Origin: Clostridia bacterium
GTDB taxonomy: Bacteria > Bacillota > Clostridia > Oscillospirales > Acutalibacteraceae
Length of the DNA: 44,465 nucleotides
Direction: 5' to 3'
NCBI GenBank assembly: GCA_900770165.1
Contig: CAAGJJ010000043.1
Location: 1 to 44,465, forward strand
Part shown: positions 7,686-14,093 of the stretch, one piece after another
How positions within the stretch are numbered: the stretch's first letter is position 1
Layout: each line of letters starts with the position of its first letter
Translations under genes and position numbers: made by a program
Notes under the pieces: generated by a model
Database searches by the model: none
Told to the model about the DNA's origin: nothing
What the model saw: only the letters and a program-made list of their open reading frames with translations

Positions 7686-8030
7686 ATGGACAGGGACCGA
7701 TTCGAACCCAACAGCCCGCAGGAGGAGGCAATGTGGAGGGCGCAGGTGCTCAGGCGCACCGCCCGCATCTGCTCGGCGAAGGCCAAGGAGCTTGAGCGCA
7801 TGGCCAAGGTCGACGGGAACACCCCCATGTGCGATAGCGGCACCCTGAAGGACGTGCTCAAGCGCATCGACAACGTGATGGAGTGGCGGTTCGTGAACGC
7901 TCTGGGCGAGGTCGTACTCGACGGGGATATCCTCGCGGAGAGTGTCGACTGCGAGACCATGCGCTACTGCGTGGCGGAATACCTCAAGCGAATCGAGGAG
8001 CGGGAAGCGGAGGAGGAGAGCGATGAGTGA
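7686..8030 (+). CDS. Unknown small protein, 114 aa
   Basis: Start at ATG 7686 (MDRDRFEPNSPQEEAMWRAQ) because GAAAGGAGGT lies 8 bases upstream; an earlier in-frame ATG has no ribosome site. The protein is highly charged and mostly helical in appearance (RRTARICSAKAKELERMAK and a C-terminal KRIEEREAEEESDE), with no membrane segment. I do not recognise the family. It overlaps the next gene by 8 bases. These two genes are the only ones on the plus strand of the element, so they form a separate transcription unit, divergent from the parA-like gene. Confidence 0.75.
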   Translation: MDRDRFEPNSPQEEAMWRAQVLRRTARICSAKAKELERMAKVDGNTPMCDSGTLKDVLKRIDNVMEWRFVNALGEVVLDGDILAESVDCETMRYCVAEYLKRIEEREAEEESDE

Positions 8031-8301
8031 CTACGGCATCAAGACCTACGCCGACCTTGCCGAGACGTGCGGCGGGATGGTGCTCGCGAACGAGATTGCC
8101 AACCGCCCGCTCGCACCCGTGAGCGGGGACTGGGCACCGTGGGACGAGATTTTCCAGTGGTACATCGTGCAGGACCCGTCGTTTATCATGGAGCACACCG
8201 ACGAGCCGGTGTTCCACGACGAGGAGCTTGACCTGTACGTGTGGGGAATCACGCACTTCGGGACCAGCTGGGACTACGTGCCAGCGCCTGAAATCCATTG
8301 A
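8023..8301 (+). CDS. Unknown small acidic protein, 92 aa
   Basis: Start at ATG 8023 (MSDYGIKTYADLAETCGG), overlapping the end of the previous gene, with GGAGGAGAG upstream. The protein is acidic and rich in aromatic residues (WDEIFQWYIVQDPSF, ELDLYVWGITHFGTSWDY). Acidic DNA-mimic-like composition is common in antirestriction proteins, but there is no motif to prove that here. It is followed by a strong terminator. Not recognised. Confidence 0.75.
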   Translation: MSDYGIKTYADLAETCGGMVLANEIANRPLAPVSGDWAPWDEIFQWYIVQDPSFIMEHTDEPVFHDEELDLYVWGITHFGTSWDYVPAPEIH

Positions 8302-8336
8302 GAAAGGGAGCGGCTTGACGCCGCTCCCTTATCTTT
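8302..8336. terminator. Bidirectional intrinsic terminator
   Basis: GGGAGCGGC (8306-8314), loop TTGAC, GCCGCTCCC (8320-8328), followed by TTATCTTTT. It separates the convergent plus-strand pair and the relaxase-like gene. Confidence 0.8.
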
Positions 8337-8340
8337 TCGG

Positions 8341-9744
8341 CTACTCGCCGAGCTGCGTGTCCTTGTCCGCCGACCTCGGCGTGCTTGGGCTGACACTTCG
8401 CGCCCTGGCATAGCGCGCCTGCGTGGTCTTGGCACGCGCCTTGACCTCGCGCTCGTCCTCGTCGGACAGCGCCTTTTCCGCCGCCTTGAGGCGCTTCTCG
8501 GCATCCCACATGCTCCTGCGGGACTCGTACACGCGCCTCTCCGCCTCCTCGCGCTGCCTGCGGCGTTCCTCATCGAGCACCTGCTGAATCATCATGCGCA
8601 ACATCATCGCGGTCATGTCGGCCATCATGCGGGACACGGGGTCCTTGGCGTTGCGTCCCGCCTTGGCGAACACGTGCATGCCGGCCAGAAGCCCCGGGCA
8701 CGGGCTTTGCAGGGTGTCGAGCGCCTCCTTGGAGGCATGGAACTCGCGCCTTGCGGCGTCCACGTCCTCGCGCAGCTTCGCCAGCTGCTCGTCCGGGTGG
8801 TTGCGCGCCTCCACGAGCTGTTCGTAGCGCTCGTCCATGAAGGGCTTGCCCTCCTCGCGTGAGCGGTGGATGTGCGCCTTCTGAAGGTCGGACGCCATCT
8901 CCGACACGTCGGACTGGTCGAGGTCGTACACGTCGAGAGCGGAATCCGCAGAGGGCTGCTCCTCCGGTTCCGCCGTCTCGGGCACGTCGGGAAGGACTTC
9001 CGGTGCCGGGGCGTCCTGCTCGGGCGCCTCAAGCCCGCGCTGCTTCTGGTCGAAGTACGCCTCGATGCCCTCGCGGGTCAGGTCGTCGGCGAGGTTGGAG
9101 GCACGGCGCCTTCTCTTGCGATTGCTCTTGCCGTAGGTGTCGTTGGACTTGTAGCTCCAGCCCACGGTCTCCTCGCCGGTCCTCTTGTCGACCTTGCGGG
9201 TCTCGGTCAGCTCGACGTCGCGAACCTTCATCTCCTCAAGGAACTCCTCCATGTTGCTCGCATGGTTGCGGGCGTCCTCCACGCGGTTGCCCAGAACACG
9301 CTCGAAGGACTCGATGCCGAACTGCCCCTTGCGCTCGGCCCATGTGGTCCTCTCCCTGGCGGGTTCGGGACCCACGACGGTGAACCCCATCTCGCGGCTC
9401 AGCTGGTCGTTCTTGCGCTTCACGGTCGCATGGTCGGTGCCGTGCGCGATGGCCGTGCCGGATACCAAATCATGGTTCGCGATGGTCGCATGGACGTGCA
9501 CGCAGCCGCCCTCGCCGTCGGTGTGGACCGTTACCCAGCAGGGAGCATTCGGGGCCACCTCTTTGCACAGGAGGTAGCCGTATTCGCACGCCCGCTGGAT
9601 GTCCTCGGGGCTGTCCTTGGAAAGCTCTTCGGGGGACCACGAGACGCGCAGCTCGTAGCCCTCGTTCAACCTCGTCCCCTGACTCTGCCTGCACATGGCG
9701 GAGCAGAACCGGATGAAGTCCTCGCGGGTGCCCATGTCGCCCAT
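8341..9744 (-). CDS. Relaxase-like mobilization protein, N-terminus apparently lost
   Basis: The frame contains the histidine motif of relaxases, VTVHTD...CVHVHATIANHD, about 70-85 residues from the chosen start, followed by a long charged region, a basic KSNRKRRRR segment and C-terminal coiled coils. It should nick oriT and lead DNA transfer. The usual N-terminal segment with the catalytic tyrosine (about the first 50-60 residues in related mobilization relaxases) is not present. Upstream of GTTFGTN the frame is only an out-of-frame reading of mobC, although it stays open to an ATG at 9840. I use ATG 9742-9744 as a conservative start; it has no clear ribosome site. The element may therefore be unable to nick its own oriT. 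Confidence 0.65.
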   Translation of the reverse strand: MGDMGTREDFIRFCSAMCRQSQGTRLNEGYELRVSWSPEELSKDSPEDIQRACEYGYLLCKEVAPNAPCWVTVHTDGEGGCVHVHATIANHDLVSGTAIAHGTDHATVKRKNDQLSREMGFTVVGPEPARERTTWAERKGQFGIESFERVLGNRVEDARNHASNMEEFLEEMKVRDVELTETRKVDKRTGEETVGWSYKSNDTYGKSNRKRRRRASNLADDLTREGIEAYFDQKQRGLEAPEQDAPAPEVLPDVPETAEPEEQPSADSALDVYDLDQSDVSEMASDLQKAHIHRSREEGKPFMDERYEQLVEARNHPDEQLAKLREDVDAARREFHASKEALDTLQSPCPGLLAGMHVFAKAGRNAKDPVSRMMADMTAMMLRMMIQQVLDEERRRQREEAERRVYESRRSMWDAEKRLKAAEKALSDEDEREVKARAKTTQARYARARSVSPSTPRSADKDTQLGE

Positions 9745-10237
9745 CTGGGCGGCGATGCGGTTCGTCCCAAACGTCGTCCCAAACGGGCAGAACCAAGAAC
9801 ACATCCTTGCCGAAATCGGTGCGCAGGCCGTCCACCTCATCGGTCAGCTTCGACAGCTCGCCGCGCACCTCTTCGAGACCCGTCTTGCACTCGCCGAGCA
9901 CGCCCGAGGAGAGCGAACCCGGATGCGACTTGGACTCCGCGTTCAGCGCCCGCGCAATCTGGTTCACGTTGACGCCGATGCTCTTCGCCTCGGATGCCAT
10001 ACGCTCCGCGTCGGCGTTCCTCATCACAACGTACGTCGGTTCAACATCCCCGCCCTGCACCCTCTCCACGCAACTGCGGAGAAATGCGGAGCGGGTCATC
10101 TTTTTCTCGGAGCAAATCGCGTCCAGCGCGGCAAGCTCCTCGTCCGAAAACCGAACCTGAACCGTGCGCTCCTTGTTCGGTTTCTTAGCCGCCTGACGGC
10201 GCACGCGGCTGCTCCTCATATCAGAACTCACACCCAC
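9470..10237 (-). CDS. MobC-like mobilization protein, 3' part out of frame
   Basis: Starts at GTG 10235-10237, 8 bases after an AAAGGAGG ribosome site. The N-terminal ribbon-helix-helix region (VQVRFSDEELAALDAICSE) and the MobC signature GVNVNQIARALNA are clear, followed by a helical stretch ending about DFGKDVFLVLP. MobC assists the relaxase at oriT. Beyond about position 9790 the frame (WDDVWDEPHRR onward, rich in Arg, Pro and Gly) is a shifted reading of the relaxase gene and unlikely to be native. I infer that a deletion joined the 3' end of mobC to the 5' part of the relaxase gene. Two copies of CGTCCCAAACG sit at the apparent junction (9763-9784). Confidence 0.75.
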   Translation of the reverse strand: MGVSSDMRSSRVRRQAAKKPNKERTVQVRFSDEELAALDAICSEKKMTRSAFLRSCVERVQGGDVEPTYVVMRNADAERMASEAKSIGVNVNQIARALNAESKSHPGSLSSGVLGECKTGLEEVRGELSKLTDEVDGLRTDFGKDVFLVLPVWDDVWDEPHRRPDGRHGHPRGLHPVLLRHVQAESGDEVERGLRAARLVVPRRAFQGQPRGHPAGVRIRLPPVQRGGPECSLLGNGPHRRRGRLRARPCDHREP

Positions 10238-10260
10238 GTAAAACACCTCCTTTTTTAATG

Positions 10261-10365
10261 CAACGTGCGCGTTGATTTTCTACAGCAGATTCGACGCTAA
10301 AAAAGGAGCGAGCATGGGACTTGTCCCTACAAAACTTCGAATTTTTCTACTGCTGTAGAAAAATC
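10261..10365. other. Candidate origin of transfer (oriT)
   Basis: Directly upstream of mobC lie nested inverted repeats: CAACG/CGTTG (10261-10274), GATTTTCTACAGCAG (10274-10288) against CTGCTGTAGAAAAATC (10350-10365), GGGAC-TT-GTCCC (10316-10327), and TTTTTCTAC/GTAGAAAAA (10342-10363). Position and structure fit an oriT. The remaining 10366-10545 is GC-rich spacer with a GGCACCCC/GGGGTGCC hairpin. Confidence 0.5.
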
Positions 10366-10545
10366 CTCCGTTTTGTCGTTACACGTCCCGCTCGCGAGGG
10401 GGCAGTTTCCACTGCCCCCTTCGAACCCCCAGATGTGCCCCATTCCCAACCAGCTTTCGCCGACGACTCGGCGAAGCGTCCCATTCGGAACGGGGCACCC
10501 CGGACACCCCTCGCGGGGTGCCGGATAGGAGGCACGACTGCCTCG

Positions 10546-10851
10546 CTACATGCCCTCGCCATAGCCCGCCACGGGCATAGGCTCGCGTCCGCCCGGGGCG
10601 GACGTGCTACCCGAATCGGACGCGACGGGCGCGCCGTTTCGGGTAGGAGCGACACCCTGCGAAGGCGCCTTCTTGGTCAAGGACTTGTGCAGGTAGCGTC
10701 CCGCCTTGCGCATGTCGGCGACGCTCATGTCGCCCAGCTCGGGGCAGCTCTCGTACATCACCTTGCCGATGTGCTTGAAGCACTCGTCGCGGCGCTGCTG
10801 CATCTCCTCAATCGCCTTGTCGATGTCGGAAATCTTCTTCTTAGTGCTCAT
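10546..10851 (-). CDS. Small coiled-coil protein of the element, 101 aa
   Basis: Starts MSTKKKISDIDKAIEEMQQR with GGAGGAATAAATC before the ATG, 3 bases after the helicase gene. The first 60 residues look helical and charged; the C-terminal 40 are Pro/Gly/Ser-rich and probably disordered. I do not recognise the family. Its place between the replication gene and the mobilization genes suggests an accessory role in either. The downstream end reaches the GC-rich hairpin region next to the candidate oriT. Confidence 0.7.
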   Translation of the reverse strand: MSTKKKISDIDKAIEEMQQRRDECFKHIGKVMYESCPELGDMSVADMRKAGRYLHKSLTKKAPSQGVAPTRNGAPVASDSGSTSAPGGREPMPVAGYGEGM

Positions 10852-10854
10852 GAT

Positions 10855-12717
10855 TTATTCCTCCTTGTTCGTTGAATCGTCTATGTCATAACCGCCGTCG
10901 AAGAAGGCGGTCGAGATACGCACGTATCCGCGATAGCTGTCTTTCGGGTCCGGGGTACACAGACGGTCGGTACTAGACCCGCGATACGTCGGATTCATCC
11001 ACTCCTTGACCTCGTATTCGAGAATCAGCGGCTCGGGAAAATCCATACGCCCGGTGCTTCGGACACGCTCCTGCAACTGCCAGCCCTGTTCCTCGGCAAG
11101 GCCCTCGATTGATTCATAGAAAGCGTTTCGGCCGAGCATGCGACCGGAGGGCTGATTGCGCTGGAACCAATGACGGTACAGGTCGTACAGGAACTTGCAC
11201 GGGAGCAGATGCCAAGACGCCGCAGGGAAAATCTCGTCGGCGAACTGGCGCAGGGGGTCGTTCGCCACGCGGAAATCATCCAGAAGCGCCGAGCAAGCAT
11301 CCGGTTCGGCAAGCTCGTAATAGTCGGTCTCGGCGAGCACACGGTAGAGCACGTACTCAAGAACGTCCTGACGGTTCAGGTAGTCGTCCTTGATGTACTT
11401 GCGCTCGCATCCCTGAAATCGTTTGTCGAACGGAATCACCAGCAGGCGGCGGTACATGGATTCGGACTTGTCGTGGAGCTTCGGCAGCTCGTTGACGCAC
11501 TGAATCATGAACCCGCGAAAGAGTACGTTGCGGGGTGCCTTGAACTTGCGATTCAGCTGGAAGGGGTCGCCCGTGATGACGCTCTTGAGCGCCGCCGCGT
11601 CGTCCACGAACGTCCCCGTGTCGTTCTCGTCGGTGATGACGGCGGACACGCGGGTCAGAGGCTCCAACATGAACGGCTCCGAGAAGTTCTTCAGGGGAAT
11701 GGATGCCCAAGCCCCCGACCCGCATAGGTTGCGCAGCAGGACACACAGCGTGCCCTTGCCGTTGTTGCCCAGCGTCGAATAGAACCATGCGCTCTTGTTC
11801 CAGCTCACGTTCGGGCGGATGACGGCTCCGATGATTTGCCATAGGAGCTTGACGATTTCCGGGTCGTCGGAAAGCTCGTTCATCCAAGAGACGACGTCCC
11901 AATCGGTGCCGTCCTCGTCGTTGTGGATGACGGGATTCGGCGCATGGTCGACGAAATCAATATGGGATTTCGCCAGAAAGACCAGCTCGGGGTCAAAATC
12001 CATCAGAATCTTGTTGCCGTAGTCATAGATGCCATTGTTCACGGCAACGAGGTCTTTGTCCGTGCACGCCCTCTTCTTCTCGCAGATGTCGCGAAGGGTG
12101 GCGACCGTTTCGGCGACGCCATTCGTGGTGATTGCCATGTTGTAGCTGCGAATCAGGCGCGTCAGGATCTCTTCGGTCGTGTCATAGCACCCTTTGTTCG
12201 GACCGCCCTCCTGATAGACGCCTATGTCGAAATTGCCGTCGTCGTCAGCCCTGTTGCAGGGTATCCCGATAGCGTGATGCAGCTCGCGCAGGACAATGGC
12301 AATCTGCAAGAAATGGAGACCCGACAGGCGCTTATAACGCTCCGCGCCCTGCTTCTGGTCGGGGTAGGCATCCTTCAGCTTCGCACCGGGAGCCGCGTTC
12401 GGGTCGCGTTGACCTAAGTTGTACGCGTCGATGCATCGGTTCGTCAAAGTGAGAAGCTCGAACTTGAGCGTGTCGCGCGAGGGCGGGTTCTCGGGGTCGA
12501 TGCCCTGAAGGTAGGACAGGGCGGCGTACGCGAGAAGATTGTCGTACGCGATGCTCTGCTCTTCGCAAACGGCGACCACATCTACGCAATCCTCGGGCAG
12601 GCACAGCCAGCCCTTTTCCTCTTGAATATCAGGCGCATCCGTGCTAAAATATTTATATATGGTTTGGGCCGTCCCGGAAGCTGTGCAGGCATCGGGGCGG
12701 TTTTCTTTTGCCTCCAT
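10855..12717 (-). CDS. P4/D5-type replication helicase (phage/plasmid primase family)
   Basis: A 620-residue protein. The C-terminal half is a superfamily 3 helicase as in phage P4 alpha and D5 proteins: Walker A GNNGKGT at 317-323, Walker B VSAVITDEND at 357-366, then FKAPRNVLFRGFMIQCVNELP typical of sensor/arginine-finger regions. The N-terminal 200 residues resemble the D5_N region and show no obvious primase active site. The start has AAGGAGGTGGGAAT before the ATG. It is 12 bases downstream of the helix-turn-helix gene, so they form one operon. The role is inferred to be replication of the excised circle from the iteron region at 13351-13477; phage P4 alpha protein likewise binds iterons. 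Confidence 0.85.
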   Translation of the reverse strand: MEAKENRPDACTASGTAQTIYKYFSTDAPDIQEEKGWLCLPEDCVDVVAVCEEQSIAYDNLLAYAALSYLQGIDPENPPSRDTLKFELLTLTNRCIDAYNLGQRDPNAAPGAKLKDAYPDQKQGAERYKRLSGLHFLQIAIVLRELHHAIGIPCNRADDDGNFDIGVYQEGGPNKGCYDTTEEILTRLIRSYNMAITTNGVAETVATLRDICEKKRACTDKDLVAVNNGIYDYGNKILMDFDPELVFLAKSHIDFVDHAPNPVIHNDEDGTDWDVVSWMNELSDDPEIVKLLWQIIGAVIRPNVSWNKSAWFYSTLGNNGKGTLCVLLRNLCGSGAWASIPLKNFSEPFMLEPLTRVSAVITDENDTGTFVDDAAALKSVITGDPFQLNRKFKAPRNVLFRGFMIQCVNELPKLHDKSESMYRRLLVIPFDKRFQGCERKYIKDDYLNRQDVLEYVLYRVLAETDYYELAEPDACSALLDDFRVANDPLRQFADEIFPAASWHLLPCKFLYDLYRHWFQRNQPSGRMLGRNAFYESIEGLAEEQGWQLQERVRSTGRMDFPEPLILEYEVKEWMNPTYRGSSTDRLCTPDPKDSYRGYVRISTAFFDGGYDIDDSTNKEE

Positions 12718-12729
12718 ATTCCCACCTCC

Positions 12730-12951
12730 TTAATTCGTCAGCTCGACGTGCTTCACGTTCGCGTTCTTCCACGCCTCAACGTCGTCAATCTTGTAGCGAA
12801 CCGCGTTTCCGACCTTGTAGTAACTCGGCCCCTTGCCCTGATAGCGCCAGGTGCAGAGCGTCCCCGCGCTCAAACCGAGGAACGCCGCCACCTCGCGCGT
12901 CGTCATGTAAGAGGGATTTACCTCTTTCACCTGCTTCTTTCCTTTAGCCAT
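12730..12951 (-). CDS. Helix-turn-helix protein, excisionase-like (HTH_17 type)
   Basis: A 73-residue protein with a winged-helix MerR-like DNA-binding domain: MTTREVAAFLGLSAGTLCTW then YKVGNAVRYKIDDVEAWKN, the standard pattern of excisionase/AlpA-like regulators. GGAGGTGGCTGGTT precedes the ATG. It opens the operon with the helicase. It could act as a directionality factor for the serine recombinase or as a repressor of the replication operon; the sequence does not decide. Confidence 0.85.
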   Translation of the reverse strand: MAKGKKQVKEVNPSYMTTREVAAFLGLSAGTLCTWRYQGKGPSYYKVGNAVRYKIDDVEAWKNANVKHVELTN

Positions 12952-12989
12952 AACCAGCCACCTCCATGTTCAAAGTCCTTTTCGCGAAA

Positions 12990-13064
12990 CAAAAAAAGCT
13001 CCCGTGGAAACCAAAGAAGGACAGAGGCGCAAAGCCTTGTCTATCTCGGTTTCCACGGGAGCTT
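12990..13064 (-). terminator. Strong leader hairpin with U-tract (attenuator or read-through barrier)
   Basis: AAGCTCCCGTGGAAACC (12996-13012) pairs perfectly with its complement at 13048-13064 and is followed on the minus strand by seven U. The loop contains a second small hairpin. It lies between a promoter (13186-13214) and the helix-turn-helix gene, so transcripts of the replication operon must pass it. Confidence 0.75.
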
Positions 13065-13185
13065 CGTGTTCGTTGTTTCACCCGTGACGCACGGCCTATT
13101 CGACCGAGCGCTCGGCTCCTATTCCCGATAGCAACCCCGCATCGAGGACGGGACGGGTGCTGAGCCATTCATCTATATGTATTTC

Positions 13186-13214
13186 ATTATACGCCATTGA
13201 GACAATTGAAGCAA
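13186..13214 (-). promoter_or_regulatory. Promoter of the HTH-helicase operon
   Basis: TTGCTT (13209-13214), 17 bases, TATAAT (13186-13191) on the minus strand. The transcript would begin near 13179 and run through the hairpin at 12990-13064. Confidence 0.55.
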
Positions 13215-13250
13215 TATCAATTTTCCCGTCGCCGCAGGTCAGAGCCTATT

Positions 13251-13264
13251 TCCGCTCATTTATG
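13251..13264. repeat. Palindromic motif, copy 2 (inverted)
   Basis: TCCGCTCATTTATG is the exact reverse complement of 7527-7540. It lies about 40 bases upstream of the HTH-helicase promoter. Confidence 0.45.
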
Positions 13265-13350
13265 GGCAGAAATCGGTTCAAATATTCTTCTGCCCGCACC
13301 CCGAACGCATCGGCGGGGGAAGAGGACGTACGCCAAGGATTGCGGGGTCT

Positions 13351-13477
13351 GTTCCAGTTTGTTCCAGTTTGTTCCAACTCCGATTTTGCGAATTGGAACA
13401 ACTGGAACAAATGGGAGATTTTCAAAGAAAAACCCTCATAAATGAGCATTAAATCGAATTTCAAAACTGGAACAAAC
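13351..13477. repeat. Iteron cluster, candidate replication origin
   Basis: GTTCCAGTTT at 13351-13360 and 13361-13370 and GTTCCAACTC at 13371-13380 are direct repeats; inverted copies are TTGGAAC (13393-13399), ACTGGAAC (13401-13408) and AACTGGAACAAAC (13465-13477). Such iterons with an AT-rich neighbourhood next to a helicase operon resemble a replication origin; they could also be operators. Confidence 0.55.
13435..13447. repeat. Palindromic motif CTCATAAATGAG, copy 3
   Basis: CTCATAAATGAGC within the iteron region, identical over 13 bases to 7525-7537. Confidence 0.45.
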
Positions 13478-13660
13478 CTTCTATACGTTAATACACTTTA
13501 ATGAACGAGGCCCATGCCGCATCCCTTCTGTACGTCCACCCACATCCAACCGCCGCCCGCAGGGCGGCCACCCTTGCATCGAGCGGATGCGAGATGCACA
13601 AGGGCGCTCGAATATCCCTCAGACCGCTTCAGAGGCGTTTCGTATCAACGAAAACGGAAA

Positions 13661-13682
13661 GGGGACGCCATCAGGCGTCCCC
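13661..13682 (-). terminator. Terminator at the right end of the element
   Basis: GGGGACGCC-ATCA-GGCGTCCCC, followed on the minus strand by TTTCCGTTTT. It lies 60-80 bases downstream of ssrA in the integrated state and contains, in its loop, the TGA stop (13671-13673) that would end the recombinase in the excised circle. The rest of 13478-13660 shows no gene. Confidence 0.65.
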
Positions 13683-13721
13683 CAACCTATACACAAGCGC
13701 AAACTCATTCTTGTAAAAGAA

Positions 13722-13757
13722 GAGTTCGACGCTTCCTCTTTTGGTGGAGGCGAGGGG
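13722..13757. repeat. attR core and right attP arm
   Basis: GAGTTCGACGCTTCC (13722-13736) is the right attP arm; TTGGTGGAG (13741-13749) is the core shared with attL at 876-884; the direct repeat continues to 13757 with one mismatch. The core is the 3' end of tmRNA including CCA. Confidence 0.8.
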
Positions 13758-14090
13758 AATCGAACCCCTGTCCGAAAATCACTTACCAAAGCTTTCTACG
13801 AGTGTAGTCATTTATTTAAAATTCCCTCCATGTTTCGCCAAATGACAGGCTAAGCACTTCAGTATCTCCTAATTCATGATTAAAGCCGAAGAAATCTCTA
13901 ATTCACGTTCACCGCTAATCGACGTTCTTATCTAGATCGCGGTTTATCTAGTAAGAACGGCAGCCTAATTAGGCTGCGTATGCAAAATTATCGTTGTTGT
14001 TTAATTTTTAAAAATGTGGATTTTAAAGCGTGTCCACGCCGCTACTCGCTTACTAAGGCTTATGATCTCCGTCGAAGCCTTTACGCCCCC
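13742..14090 (-). ncRNA. ssrA: Transfer-messenger RNA (tmRNA)
   Basis: The 5' end GGGGGCGTAAAGGCTTCGAC and the 3' end GTTCGATTCCCCTCGCC with encoded CCA (13742-13744) are unmistakable. The acceptor stem GGGGGCG/CGCCTCC has the G3-U70 wobble pair that marks alanine tRNAs for charging. The tag frame, read back from TAA at 13969-13971, is KLNNNDNFAYAA (13972-14007), ending in the usual protease signal AYAA; a stop lies just upstream of the first Lys codon. tmRNA rescues stalled ribosomes together with SmpB, whose gene ends 3 bases upstream. The element has inserted directly after CCA, leaving the RNA itself intact but removing its terminator. Confidence 0.95.
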
Positions 14091-14093
14091 ATA

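Larger units (their letters stand above)
876..13757. mobile_element. GC-rich integrative mobilizable element inserted at the 3' end of ssrA
   Basis: The block differs sharply in base composition from both flanks. It is bounded by an imperfect 17-base direct repeat (876-892 and 13741-13757, 16 matches) that corresponds to the 3' end of tmRNA including CCA. It carries a large serine recombinase at one end, MobC and a relaxase-like frame, a P4/D5-type helicase, a ParA-like ATPase and a methyltransferase-nuclease cargo. No conjugation (type IV secretion) genes are visible, so transfer would depend on a helper. Nearly all genes run on the minus strand; only two small genes (7686-8301) oppose them. 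The G/C-rich third codon positions suggest an actinobacterial, perhaps coriobacterial, source (inference). Confidence 0.88.

Noticed and set aside
8866..9972. Plus-strand frame over the relaxase (368 codons)
   Set aside because: Antisense shadow in GC-rich DNA; low-complexity translation.
13246..13464. 72-codon minus-strand frame over the iterons
   Set aside because: Its sequence simply reads the repeats (LFQLFQF, LEQTGTNWN), with no ribosome site; taken as non-coding origin or operator DNA.
13514..13853. Frames translating ...WWRRGESNPCPK... or ...GGGEGNRTPVRK...
   Set aside because: These are antisense translations of the tmRNA 3' end, a known false-protein pattern next to tRNA-like genes.
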